From positions 1 to 8,213 of the forward strand of contig JBJXFY010000406.1 of the NCBI GenBank assembly GCA_046155815.1: DNA of 8,213 nucleotides, read 5' to 3'. Source of the DNA: JBJXFY01 sp046155815. GTDB lineage: Bacteria > Verrucomicrobiota > Verrucomicrobiia > Limisphaerales > CAIMTB01. Below the pieces are notes generated by a model that saw only the letters and a program-made list of their open reading frames with translations, did no database searches and was not told where the DNA came from. How positions within the stretch are numbered: position 1 is the first letter of the stretch; each line of letters opens with the position of its first letter. Positions 1 through 7,171 of this stretch are shown piece after piece. The position numbers and the translations under genes were made by a program.

Positions 1-2814
1 GCCCGGCGCTCCGTGAAGCATCCGCCACGCGAGATACTCGCCGCGATAGACCTCGGCATTCTCAGAAATGACCTCCTGGTCCCAGACCTGCCGCGTGGCG
101 AGGTACGCCTCGTCGGTGACGGGATCGAAATACTTGGTGCTGGTGAGATGGAAATGCGGCTGGCCGTCACGCTGGACGAGGGTCAGGTCAAGCGGCTGGG
201 TGTTGACGTTGAACCTGTGTTTCCCGAGCTGGATGACGGCCGCGCCGTCCACGAACAGCTCCTGCCGGTCCTTCAACTGCCGCACCGCGTCCTGCTGGAC
301 GGACTTGAGCCGGCCCTGCAGGTCGTCGGCCTTCACCGAGTCACCCAGGGCGAGGAGCTGGTCAATGGTTTCGCGGACCTTCGCCGTCATCAGGTCCGAC
401 GCCATGTAGGTGTGGATTTCCTCGAGCGTCCTGAACCCGGCGAGGCGGTTCTGGATGACCTTCAGGATGCGCTCGGCGGCCGTGAGCAGCGCGCCGGCGC
501 GCTTGTTGCGCTGCTCGACGAGCGCGATCTTCCGCTGCTCGAAGGCCTCGTAGAATTCCGTGCGCCGTTCCGCAAGCTGGACGGTGTATTCGTCGAATCC
601 GGCGAAGGCTCCCTCCATCTCCTCGAGCTGGACGGTGAGCCGGTTGAGCAGCTCGTCGCACTTCCCCGGCGTGTCACACAGGTCGAGGTAGCTGGAGGCC
701 GACTGGCCGAGGAGCTTGAGCTGCGCGCTGAACTGCGCGGCGCCCTCGGTGGCGACGAGTGACTGGAGATGCTTCTTCAGCGCCGCCTTGACCTGGTTCA
801 GCACCGCATAGACCGCCGTGATGCCGTCAATGATGCGCGTGGTCTCCGTGGCGTCCTCGATCTTCAGGCCGTTGACGATCTCGATGAGCATCTCCAGCTC
901 GCCGCCGCCGGCGGCCACGGCCTGCTCCAGCTTCCGGCCGTCGGCGACCTTCGTGACCTTGTCCACGGCGGCGAGGTGTCCGGCCGCCTGCCTGCGGTAC
1001 GGCTCCAGCGCCTCGGGCTTGAGCAGGAACTTCACGCACGCGGCGGAAAGGTCGCCCAGCTGGGTGGTCACGGCCTTCTCCAAGGCCTCCACCGCGCCCA
1101 GATCCACGTAGCGGACCTCGCGGGCGGTGATGAGTTCGCCGCGGAGATGGCGCAGCGCGGCGAGGTTGTGGACGAAGTCCTCCAACCTGGACAGTCCGGC
1201 GCGGCGGATGGCCTGGAAGCGTTCCTCGCAGCGCTTCCCCGCCTCGGCCACTCGGCGCACGGCTTCCTGCTGGAGGCGACGGACCTTGTCGAACTCATCC
1301 ACGGCCTTGTCCGCCACGTCGCGGACCTGCCGTAACGATTCATCCACCTGGAAGCCCTCCGCGTGGGCCAGCCACGGGTAGGCATCGAGGACGGCCCCGC
1401 AGCGCTTCACGAGGTCGGTGTAGAGCTCCGCGTAGGGGGCCTCCTTGCCGGCCAGCGTCAGGACTTCATTCAGCTCCGCAAGGCAGCGGACAACCTCCTT
1501 GTTGCCGACCTGGTACAGAAAGGCGTCCTTGCGGCCGGGCGGCTCGAAGCCGGGCTGGTGGAAGGGCGTCTGCCGAAGCTGCACGAGATGATGTTTCTGC
1601 GGCGCGGGCTCCGCGCGGAAGAGGAGGAGCTGGCCGTCGGGAAACAGCGCGAAGCCGTGGCAGGTGATCCGCTCCTCGACCTTCTGCGCGATCAGCCGGT
1701 AGGGCATCAGCACATATTCGCCCGAGGAGCGGGCGTAGAAGACATACAGTGAGTCCTCGCCGTTCGGGGCATGGATCACGCGCTCCAGCACCAGGCCGGT
1801 CTCCCGGCTCTCAAAGAGCTTCAGCTCGCCGGTGCCGAGGTAATATCCGTCGGGAACGATCAGCCCATGCTCCTCCGGCAGCCGCGCGCAGGACTGGCCA
1901 AGGGAATCCACGCGCACGGCGGACCGCTGCTTGCCGTTGAAGATGAAGCAGCGCGCGGCGGTTTCCTTGTAGGGCCGGATCCGGAGCAGGACGAGGTGGT
2001 CCAGGAGGGCGTAGGCGATCTCGGCATCGTCCACCTTCTGGTACTTGTCCTCGACGGGTTCGGAGTAGATGCCTTCGCCGGTGGCGGTGTTGTCCTCGAC
2101 CTTGATGGTGAGGTCGCCGCCGATGGTCTCCACGAAGACGCGGTCGGCGATCGAGACGTGGGGGTGGTCACCATAGCGGTAGGATTCCCGGTCAGGCATC
2201 TGCCAGCGAAACTCATGCGTCGGCGGGTAGCCGATCTTCCGGTACTCCGCCTCGGCCCGGCCGTCCAGATAGCGCAGGCGTCCGTCGGCGAAGGCCCATT
2301 TGAAGACGGCAAAGTCACTCAGCGACGGGCTGGTGCCGAACTTCATGTAGAGATGTCCACCGACCACCGCGAACTTCCGGAAATAGGTCTTCTCGTAGAC
2401 ATGGTAAAGCCGCCGGAAATCGGCGAGGAACTGACGGTCCTGCAGCTCGTCCAGCGGCTCCTCCCTGAAGGTGCCGGCCGCGTCGTCGCGGCGGTAGAGG
2501 GCGAAGACGTCGCCCAGCCCGACCTCCTGTTTCAGGCCAAACTGGACGTTGAAGGCAAAGAGGAAACGGTCCGGCCCGAGCTGGACCATGTCGCGCGGGA
2601 TGCAGTTGTGGGCGGTGACGATGCGGTCGGCGCGGAGCAGCTTGTAGTCAATGGCGCCGAAGACCTCCTGCCGGCGGACGTTGAGCCGGCCCATCCGCTC
2701 GCGCAGCGCGGCGGAACCCGCCTGCAGGCGCTGGCGGATGACCTCGTAGGTCGCGCTGCCGAGGGCCTGCGCGGCGGGCGGCGGTGGCGGAGGATTCTCG
2801 GTGGATTCAGCCAT
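1..2814 (-). CDS. DUF3686-family 'DNA repair ATPase', N-terminal 938 residues (runs off left edge)
   Basis: An uninterrupted minus-strand frame opens at an ATG (2814-2812) and has no stop before base 1, so the 3' part is missing. The first residues are MAESTEN followed by six prolines and AAQAL. The segment around residues 30-480 resembles the DUF3686 domain: it contains NCIPRDMVQLG, then FLFAFNVQFGLK (84-95) and GDVFALYRR (101-109), and further on beta-rich stretches such as ADRVFVETIGGDLTIKVEDN. Residues about 499-840 are charged, helical and coiled-coil-like. From about 859 a beta-rich part begins (HRFNVNTQPLDLTLVQRDG). Family members are usually well over 1,500 residues and end in an AAA+ ATPase domain. 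No Walker A motif is seen in the visible part, so the ATPase core should lie beyond the left edge. The name 'DNA repair' is inherited from automated annotation; the biochemical role is not established. It lies 41 bases downstream of the PIN toxin gene with a weak ribosome site, and family partners are flotillin-like proteins such as the one at 3508-5721. Confidence 0.88.
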   Translation of the reverse strand, partial: MAESTENPPPPPPAAQALGSATYEVIRQRLQAGSAALRERMGRLNVRRQEVFGAIDYKLLRADRIVTAHNCIPRDMVQLGPDRFLFAFNVQFGLKQEVGLGDVFALYRRDDAAGTFREEPLDELQDRQFLADFRRLYHVYEKTYFRKFAVVGGHLYMKFGTSPSLSDFAVFKWAFADGRLRYLDGRAEAEYRKIGYPPTHEFRWQMPDRESYRYGDHPHVSIADRVFVETIGGDLTIKVEDNTATGEGIYSEPVEDKYQKVDDAEIAYALLDHLVLLRIRPYKETAARCFIFNGKQRSAVRVDSLGQSCARLPEEHGLIVPDGYYLGTGELKLFESRETGLVLERVIHAPNGEDSLYVFYARSSGEYVLMPYRLIAQKVEERITCHGFALFPDGQLLLFRAEPAPQKHHLVQLRQTPFHQPGFEPPGRKDAFLYQVGNKEVVRCLAELNEVLTLAGKEAPYAELYTDLVKRCGAVLDAYPWLAHAEGFQVDESLRQVRDVADKAVDEFDKVRRLQQEAVRRVAEAGKRCEERFQAIRRAGLSRLEDFVHNLAALRHLRGELITAREVRYVDLGAVEALEKAVTTQLGDLSAACVKFLLKPEALEPYRRQAAGHLAAVDKVTKVADGRKLEQAVAAGGGELEMLIEIVNGLKIEDATETTRIIDGITAVYAVLNQVKAALKKHLQSLVATEGAAQFSAQLKLLGQSASSYLDLCDTPGKCDELLNRLTVQLEEMEGAFAGFDEYTVQLAERRTEFYEAFEQRKIALVEQRNKRAGALLTAAERILKVIQNRLAGFRTLEEIHTYMASDLMTAKVRETIDQLLALGDSVKADDLQGRLKSVQQDAVRQLKDRQELFVDGAAVIQLGKHRFNVNTQPLDLTLVQRDGQPHFHLTSTKYFDPVTDEAYLATRQVWDQEVISENAEVYRGEYLAWRMLHGAPG

Positions 2815-2855
2815 GAACCGGCGTGAGTTGGCAGGGGAAGCGATCCGGCTGCGGC

Positions 2856-3254
2856 TCAAAAGAGCACTCTAAATCGGGCGGCGCGGAAGTGCCGGTCGTT
2901 GGTGAAGGCCGTCGTGATCCCCAGCCGGCCCATCGCGGCGAAGGAGCCCTGGTCCACGATGCCAGCCTGGTCTGCCTCTCCGCGGACATATCCTTTCCAG
3001 GCCGTCATCCAGTCCGAATCATCCGGCCGAATCAAGGCACCCGCCCGCTCGAATTCAGGCCGCAATCCGTCAGTCTCCAACCGATCTGGCCTCCTCGCGT
3101 CCGCAGTGCCGCCCTCCAGCAAAATGCAGGTGGTCGTGAGCAAGACTTCATCGCCGTCGAGCAGGGTGGAGAACGCCGCCTCCGCATCCCGATGCCATGG
3201 ATCCGCCTCATCCCAAAGAGCCAGCAGGCCCACCGTGTCCGGCAAAACACTCAC
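2856..3254 (-). CDS. PIN-domain ribonuclease toxin (VapC-type)
   Basis: This 132-residue protein has the size and layout of a single PIN domain, a metal-dependent RNase fold that in VapC toxins cuts tRNA or rRNA. The expected acidic residues are all present: D6 in LPDTVGLLALW at the N terminus, E47 in CILLEGG, D101 in IVDQGSFAAMGRLGI, and D120 in FTNDRHF. The last part, ending RHFRAARFRVLF, is the usual PIN C-terminal signature, so the protein looks complete and catalytically intact. The start is GTG (3254-3252) and its first base lies inside the antitoxin gene: the GTGA overlap joins the antitoxin stop to the toxin start, a hallmark of translationally coupled toxin-antitoxin pairs. No good Shine-Dalgarno precedes the GTG, which fits coupling. 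The RNA target cannot be read from sequence. Confidence 0.92.
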   Translation of the reverse strand: MSVLPDTVGLLALWDEADPWHRDAEAAFSTLLDGDEVLLTTTCILLEGGTADARRPDRLETDGLRPEFERAGALIRPDDSDWMTAWKGYVRGEADQAGIVDQGSFAAMGRLGITTAFTNDRHFRAARFRVLF

Positions 3255-3466
3255 GGCTGGTGTTCGTTGTGCCGGGCGGCCACGTCGTGTTGACCCGAGT
3301 TGAAGCGCCGCGAGAGAATCTCATCAATCCCCTTCATGTCAGCCGGTACCGGCTCGGCACGCGACCTGATGGTGGGTTGAAACTGGACCTCGGCCTGGTC
3401 GGGAAGATCAACGACGTCGAGCGGGCGAAAGACCCCGTGTTCGCAGATGGCGTGGTTCGTCTTCAT
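3251..3466 (-). CDS. DUF104 (AF2212/PG0164-like) antitoxin of a PIN toxin
   Basis: This 71-residue protein begins MKTNHAICEHGVFRPLDVVDLPD, which matches the N-terminal pattern of the DUF104/AF2212-like antitoxin family: a short beta strand, then E-x-G-V-F-x-P-L, then a D-L-P-(E/D) turn. The C-terminal half, with a DEILSRRFNSGQ helix and an ending in VAARHNEHQP, is the likely toxin-binding and flexible tail. Known members pair with PIN-domain nucleases, and here the toxin gene follows directly with a 4-base overlap. Antitoxins of this kind bind and neutralise the toxin in the cytoplasm, and many also repress their own promoter. No clear operator palindrome is visible in the 41 bases upstream, so autoregulation is not supported by sequence. 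An AAGG element sits five bases before the ATG. Confidence 0.9.
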   Translation of the reverse strand: MKTNHAICEHGVFRPLDVVDLPDQAEVQFQPTIRSRAEPVPADMKGIDEILSRRFNSGQHDVAARHNEHQP

Positions 3467-3471
3467 GGATG

Positions 3472-3475
3472 CCTT
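3472..3475 (-). promoter_or_regulatory. Ribosome binding site of the antitoxin gene
   Basis: Minus-strand AAGG with five bases to the ATG at 3466. It supports this start and suggests the antitoxin is translated independently, while the toxin relies on coupling. Confidence 0.55.
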
Positions 3476-3507
3476 GTAGCGTTGGGCGTCGTTGCCGCGA
3501 ACTCTGT

Positions 3508-5721
3508 TCAGCTCTTCACCATCGTCTCCGCCTTCACATCTCCCATCCCTTTCTCGTTCACCAGCGCCAGCGCGGACCGGATGGCGGACTTCACGCCGTC
3601 ATCCTTGGCCGAGGCGATGAGCTTGGCCAGCAGGGCGGCGAGGGTGAGGTTCTTCACGTCCTCGGACTTGAGGCCGAAGTCACTGACCCACCGGCGGACC
3701 TGGGCCTTGAAGTGCTCCGGGTCGCCGTTGAAGAACGTGGCCTTGATGTCGGAGAGGGTGGCGCTGTTCTGGACGAGTCGGTCCACGGCCTTCCCGGAGC
3801 CAACGGCCTTCACGACCTTCTCGAAGAAGTCGTTCTCGCCGCCGACGATCTCGATCTTCGCGTGACGCAGCGCCTCGCCGACGACGGAGGCGTTGGCCTG
3901 GGCGACGTCGCGCTGGACGGTGATGGCAGCGAGCTCGACGTCGCGTTCCTTCTGGAGCCGGAGCTTGAACTCCTCGTGCTCCCGGCCCGCCTCATGGAAC
4001 AGCTTCATGGCCTCCGCCTTCTGGTGGATGGCCCTCGCCTCGGCGAGACCGCGCGCCTCAAGGCCGGCGGCGATCGCCAGCTCCTTGTCCTTGGTGCCCG
4101 CGGCTTCGGCCTGGGCCTGGCTCTCGGTGTTCTCGGCGAGCACGACGCCCTTGGCCTTGCTGACTTCCGCCTCGGCGAGGCCGACCTGCTTCAGGGCCGT
4201 GGCCTCCATCTGCCGCGCCTCCGCCCGCGCGACGGTGACCCTGGCCTCGGCGAGGCCCTTGGCGGCCTCGAGGGCGGCGACGCCCAGGGCCTCCTGCTCC
4301 GCGGCATGGCGGCGTTTTTCGGCGGCCTTGGCCTCGGCGTCGGCCGTGGTCTGGAGGCGCTCGGCGTCGCGGAGGGCGACGTCGCGCCCGGCTTCGGCGG
4401 CGAGCACGGCCCTGAGCTTGTCGGCCTCGGCGAGGTTGCGGGTGGCCTCCTTCTGCGCCTCGGAGGCGACGACCTTCTCAACCTGATCCTTCTTGGCGAG
4501 CATCTCGGCCTCGATGAGGGTGACCTCTCGGACGCGCTCGGCGGTCATGCGGGCCTCGATGTTGCGCTTCTCCTCCTCCTGCTGGACGACGGCCTTCTGC
4601 TCGGCGACGACGGTGGCGCGCTTGCGTTCCACCTCGACGGCGACCTCGGCGATCTTGGTCTCCTTGTCCATCTCGGCGAGGGACACGGAGCGCTCGCGGC
4701 GGACGCGGGCCTCCTCGCCCTCCTGGGTGGCCTCCTGCTCGAGGCGCTGCTTTTCCTTCCGGACCGTGAACTCCCGTTCCTGCACGGCGCGGTTCATGTC
4801 CTCGGTGCGGAGGCGGATGGACTCCTCGGCCTCGAGGCGCTTGCCCTCGACCTCCTGGCGGCGGGCCTCGATGACCTTGCGCGCCTCGGCTTCCTCGTTG
4901 GCCTTGACCTCGAGGATGGCGCGCTGCTGGCGGGCGGTGTCCTCCTCGTTGCGGCGCTTCTGCTCGCGCTTGGCGATGTCGGCGTCGGCGTTCTCCTTCT
5001 CGACGTGGACCTGGGCGCGCTGGGAGAACTCATTGGCCAGCACGCGCTCGCGCTGGGTGATCTCGGTGATCTTCTTGATGCCCTCGGCGTCGAGGACGTT
5101 GCTGGGGTCGTGCTGTTCGAGGGGGGTCTGCTCGAGGTAGTCAATCGCCACGTCCTGCAGGAAGAAGCCATCGAGGTCCTTGCCGATGGTGCCCTGGATC
5201 TGGTCGCGGAACTTGGTGCGCTCGGTGAACAGCTCGTGGAACTCCATCTGCTTGCCGGCCGTCTTGAGCGCCTCGGAGAACTTCGCCTCGAACAGCTCGC
5301 GGAGCTGCGCCAGGTCCGACACGCGCTCGGGCGTGAGCATCTGGGAGACCTTGCGCACGCTCTCCTCGGTGGCCTCGACGCGGATGTAGAACGCCACGAC
5401 GATGTCGGCGCGGATGTTGTCCTTGCAGACGAGGCCGTCCTTCCCCTTGCGGGCGATCTCGAGCTTCTTCACCGAGATGTCCACGACGTGGAACGTCTGG
5501 AGCACGGGGAACTGGGTCATCCAATCGAAGGACACCTTCACGCCGCCCCAGCCGGTCTTCACGCCGGCGCGGCCGGGCTGGATCTTGCGGACGCAGAAGA
5601 GCGCGGTGAGCACGGCCGCCACGAGCAGGCCGAGCACGATGACCGCGATGATGGCGACGTAGGCGTAGTTCACGGAGATGGGGGCGGGGGTTGCGCTTTG
5701 GGCTCGCCGAACGGTGCGCAA
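3508..5721 (-). CDS. Flotillin/YqiK-family SPFH-domain membrane scaffold protein
   Basis: This 737-residue protein has the full flotillin layout. A single N-terminal membrane segment lies at about residues 18-43 (AYVAIIAVIVLGLLVAAVLTA), followed by an SPFH/band 7 domain at about 44-205 (starting near KIQPGRAGVKTGWGG). A long Ala/Glu/Arg coiled coil spans about 213-620, with the EA-rich repeats typical of flotillins (GLAEA at 489, 514 and 558). The C-terminal domain runs from about 623 (EIVGGENDFFEKVV, then GKAVDRLVQNSATL and SEDVKNLTLAALLAKL). Flotillins oligomerise on the inner face of the membrane and organise microdomains; the specific role here is unknown. It is the first gene of a four-gene minus-strand group ending in the DUF3686 ATPase, the known partner family. 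The start is uncertain: a TTG at 5721 has a good GGGAG site, while an in-frame GTG at 5673 gives MNYAYVAIIAV, closer to the usual flotillin N terminus, but lacks a ribosome site. The coiled-coil part is very GC-rich (48 of 60 bases in 4321-4380) because of Ala/Arg/Glu codons. Confidence 0.93.
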   Translation of the reverse strand: MRTVRRAQSATPAPISVNYAYVAIIAVIVLGLLVAAVLTALFCVRKIQPGRAGVKTGWGGVKVSFDWMTQFPVLQTFHVVDISVKKLEIARKGKDGLVCKDNIRADIVVAFYIRVEATEESVRKVSQMLTPERVSDLAQLRELFEAKFSEALKTAGKQMEFHELFTERTKFRDQIQGTIGKDLDGFFLQDVAIDYLEQTPLEQHDPSNVLDAEGIKKITEITQRERVLANEFSQRAQVHVEKENADADIAKREQKRRNEEDTARQQRAILEVKANEEAEARKVIEARRQEVEGKRLEAEESIRLRTEDMNRAVQEREFTVRKEKQRLEQEATQEGEEARVRRERSVSLAEMDKETKIAEVAVEVERKRATVVAEQKAVVQQEEEKRNIEARMTAERVREVTLIEAEMLAKKDQVEKVVASEAQKEATRNLAEADKLRAVLAAEAGRDVALRDAERLQTTADAEAKAAEKRRHAAEQEALGVAALEAAKGLAEARVTVARAEARQMEATALKQVGLAEAEVSKAKGVVLAENTESQAQAEAAGTKDKELAIAAGLEARGLAEARAIHQKAEAMKLFHEAGREHEEFKLRLQKERDVELAAITVQRDVAQANASVVGEALRHAKIEIVGGENDFFEKVVKAVGSGKAVDRLVQNSATLSDIKATFFNGDPEHFKAQVRRWVSDFGLKSEDVKNLTLAALLAKLIASAKDDGVKSAIRSALALVNEKGMGDVKAETMVKS

Positions 5722-5727
5722 TCACGG

Positions 5728-5732
5728 CTCCC
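5728..5732 (-). promoter_or_regulatory. Shine-Dalgarno supporting the TTG start of the flotillin-like gene
   Basis: Minus-strand GGGAG with a six-base spacer to the TTG at 5721. It is the main reason for preferring the TTG over the in-frame GTG at 5673, whose upstream sequence is C-rich without purine runs. Confidence 0.5.
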
Positions 5733-5988
5733 GCACGCACCCTCCGGCGATGTGAAATCAACTAGCAACGGGCAGCCGCCGCGGCGAGCGGAAAAGCTGT
5801 GCCAGCCCCGCGCGGCCCGGCCTCCCGCCCAATGCAGCCGGCAACGGGCCGGCCCCGCCCCGTCCCCGGCCCTGAATCTTCGGCCCCCCGATTCCCCGCC
5901 CAACTTGGTGGCCTTCACCGTCTGTTCCGATCAGGAGCGGCCGACACCGGAGACTCCCCGGCACGAATCTCGATGCGGCCAGGCAGGG

Positions 5989-6003
5989 CCGGGCAATGCC
6001 CGG
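5989..6003. repeat. Perfect 6-bp inverted repeat (CCGGGC-AAT-GCCCGG)
   Basis: Two six-base arms are separated by AAT. It lies about 45 bases upstream of the -35 box of the rightward promoter. There is no T-run on either side, so it is not an intrinsic terminator. It could be an operator or a chance palindrome in GC-rich DNA. Confidence 0.3.
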
Positions 6004-6047
6004 AGCCCCCGGCGGGCGAGTCGAGCCCCGGCCGGTTCCCGCGTTCC

Positions 6048-6077
6048 TTGACGCGTTTTGCCGCGCGCCCCTAGCGT
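6048..6077 (+). promoter_or_regulatory. Sigma70-type promoter of the BamD-like/lptE operon
   Basis: TTGACG (6048-6053) is five of six matches to the -35 consensus. After an 18-base spacer comes TAGCGT (6072-6077), which has the key TA and final T of the -10 element. A start six to eight bases later would fall at 6083-6086, at or just before the ATG at 6086. There is no Shine-Dalgarno in the few bases between, so the mRNA is predicted to be leaderless or nearly leaderless. Confidence 0.6.
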
Positions 6078-6085
6078 GGCGGCTC

Positions 6086-7171
6086 ATGCGTTCCTCGTCG
6101 TCCCGCTGGTGGTGGCTGGCGCTGGCCCTGGTGCTGGTGTCACGCCCATCGCCGGCACCCCTGATCTACAAGCCCGGCGAGGGCTGGACCTACGAGTCCG
6201 TGGGCGGCGGCAAGTGGCAGCGCACGAGGGCCAAGGACCAGTTCGAGGTGGCCCAGGAAGCGTTTGACGCCGGCAACTACGGCCTCGCCCGCAAGGCCGC
6301 GCGCCGCGTGGTGAAGGTCTGGCCGCTCTCCGACTACGCGCCGCGCGCCCAGTACCTCGTGGCCCGCTCCGAGGAGGAACGCGGCGACCTGCGCCGCGCC
6401 TTCCGCGAGTACGAGCGCCTGGTCGAGCGCTTCCCGAAGACGGCCAGCTACGAGGAGACCCTCGAGCGCCAGAAGGCCATCGGCGACAGCTTCCTCGCCG
6501 GGAAATGGTACAAGCTCTGGGGTTTCCTCCCGTGGTTCCCCACCACCGACAAGGCGGTGGAAATCTACTCGAGCGTCGTCCGCGCCGGCCCCTACAGCCC
6601 GGTCGCGCCGACCGCGCAGATGCAGATCGGCTCCGCGCACGAAAAGCAGCGGGACTACCTGCTCGCCGTCCGCGCCTACGAACGCGCGGCGGACCGCTAC
6701 AGCGACCAACCCGCCGTCGTGGCGGACGCGTTCTATCGCGCGGGCATGGCCTGGCGCGAACAGGCCCGCGAGGCGGACTACGACCAGAGCGCCGCCGGGA
6801 AGGCCATCGCGGCCTTCGGCGACTTCGCCACGCTCTTCCCCGAGGATCCGCGCATCCCCGAGACGCAGGGCTACATCACCGAGCTTTACCGCACGCAGGC
6901 CGAGGGCAGCTACCGGATTGCCCGCTATTACGAGAAGCGCGGCCGCGATGACGGCGCGGTCATCTATTACAGCGACGTGGCCGACATCTACTCGCGCCAG
7001 ATCAAGGAGCCCGAGGCCCCGCTTGCCGTCGAGGCCCGCCAGCGCATCGCCGACATCCGCGGCGAGCAGGCGCGCGAATCGGACGCCCGGCGCGCCGCGG
7101 ACCTGGCCCCGCAAGGCACGCCGCCGCCCGATCCGCAGCCGCTCGAACCGCCCGACCCCGGCACCCGGTGA
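6086..7171 (+). CDS. BamD-like TPR protein, outer-membrane assembly
   Basis: This 361-residue exported protein has a signal peptide at about 1-24 (MRSSSSRWWWLALALVLVSR then PSPA) and a mature start at PLIYKPGEGWTYE. Helical TPR repeats follow: FEVAQEAFDAGNYGLARKAA (53-72), GDLRRAFREYERLVERFP (100-117), KQRDYLLAVRAYERAADRY (187-205), and the BamD-typical AAGKAIAAFGDFATLFPEDP around 236-255. BamD is the periplasmic TPR subunit of the BAM complex that inserts beta-barrel proteins. Classical BamD is a lipoprotein of about 245 residues. This protein is longer, has no lipobox cysteine, and ends in a Pro-rich tail (PPPDPQPLEPPDPGTR), so it is best called BamD-like. The ATG at 6086 is chosen because it gives the signal peptide and lies at the predicted transcript start; an upstream in-frame ATG at 5996 would add 30 residues unlike a signal sequence and precedes the promoter. 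Its stop overlaps the lptE start by four bases. Confidence 0.82.
   Translation: MRSSSSRWWWLALALVLVSRPSPAPLIYKPGEGWTYESVGGGKWQRTRAKDQFEVAQEAFDAGNYGLARKAARRVVKVWPLSDYAPRAQYLVARSEEERGDLRRAFREYERLVERFPKTASYEETLERQKAIGDSFLAGKWYKLWGFLPWFPTTDKAVEIYSSVVRAGPYSPVAPTAQMQIGSAHEKQRDYLLAVRAYERAADRYSDQPAVVADAFYRAGMAWREQAREADYDQSAAGKAIAAFGDFATLFPEDPRIPETQGYITELYRTQAEGSYRIARYYEKRGRDDGAVIYYSDVADIYSRQIKEPEAPLAVEARQRIADIRGEQARESDARRAADLAPQGTPPPDPQPLEPPDPGTR

Larger units (their letters stand above)
5722..6085. other. Divergent intergenic region between the flotillin and BamD-like operons
   Basis: No reading frame here has protein-like composition or a family resemblance. The plus strand is strongly C-rich across about 5800-5910. 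The most AT-rich patch, near 5751-5765, would be the natural place for the leftward promoter, but no convincing -35/-10 pair with correct spacing was found. The rightward promoter at 6048-6077 is clear. Two short inverted repeats are visible: GCCGG/CCGGC at 5837-5853 and CCGGGC/GCCCGG at 5989-6003. At 364 bases the region is long for this gene-dense stretch and could hold a small RNA or regulator sites, but nothing in it proves that. Confidence 0.6.

Noticed and set aside
1771..2826. 351-codon plus-strand open frame, with similar ones at 13-762, 769-1335 and 1363-1752
   Set aside because: All share the codon register of the DUF3686 gene on the opposite strand and arise because GC-rich codons rarely make stops in reverse. 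The minus-strand translation shows recognisable domains; these do not.
2856..3466. Lower GC of the TA genes as evidence of horizontal transfer
   Set aside because: Rows 3301-3480 are about 60% GC against 78-80% in the flotillin coiled coil, but the neighbouring ATPase N-terminal rows 2101-2220 are also 60-65%. The contrast comes mostly from the Ala/Arg-rich coiled coil.
2815..3507. Identical 41-base gaps on both sides of the TA module as possible insertion scars
   Set aside because: The two gaps were compared by eye and share no direct repeat longer than about five bases and no terminal inverted repeat; the equal length looks like coincidence.
5141..5761. 206-codon minus-strand frame whose GTG lies just upstream of the flotillin start
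   Set aside because: Its Arg/Pro/His-rich translation is a frame-shifted reading of the flotillin-like gene and would overlap it completely.
5751..5766. TTGATT/TAGTTG-like words as the leftward promoter
   Set aside because: Neither word has a partner element at 16-19 bases; no credible -35/-10 pair could be assembled.
3469..6051. 860-codon open frame on the plus strand
   Set aside because: It is antisense to the flotillin-like gene. Its Leu/Gly/Asp-rich, low-complexity translation is what Ala/Glu/Arg coiled-coil codons give when read backwards, and it resembles no family.
6140..7114. 324-codon minus-strand open frame (and 6988-7767)
   Set aside because: Antisense shadows of the BamD-like, lptE and propeller genes, which have signal peptides, family motifs and operon overlaps on the plus strand.
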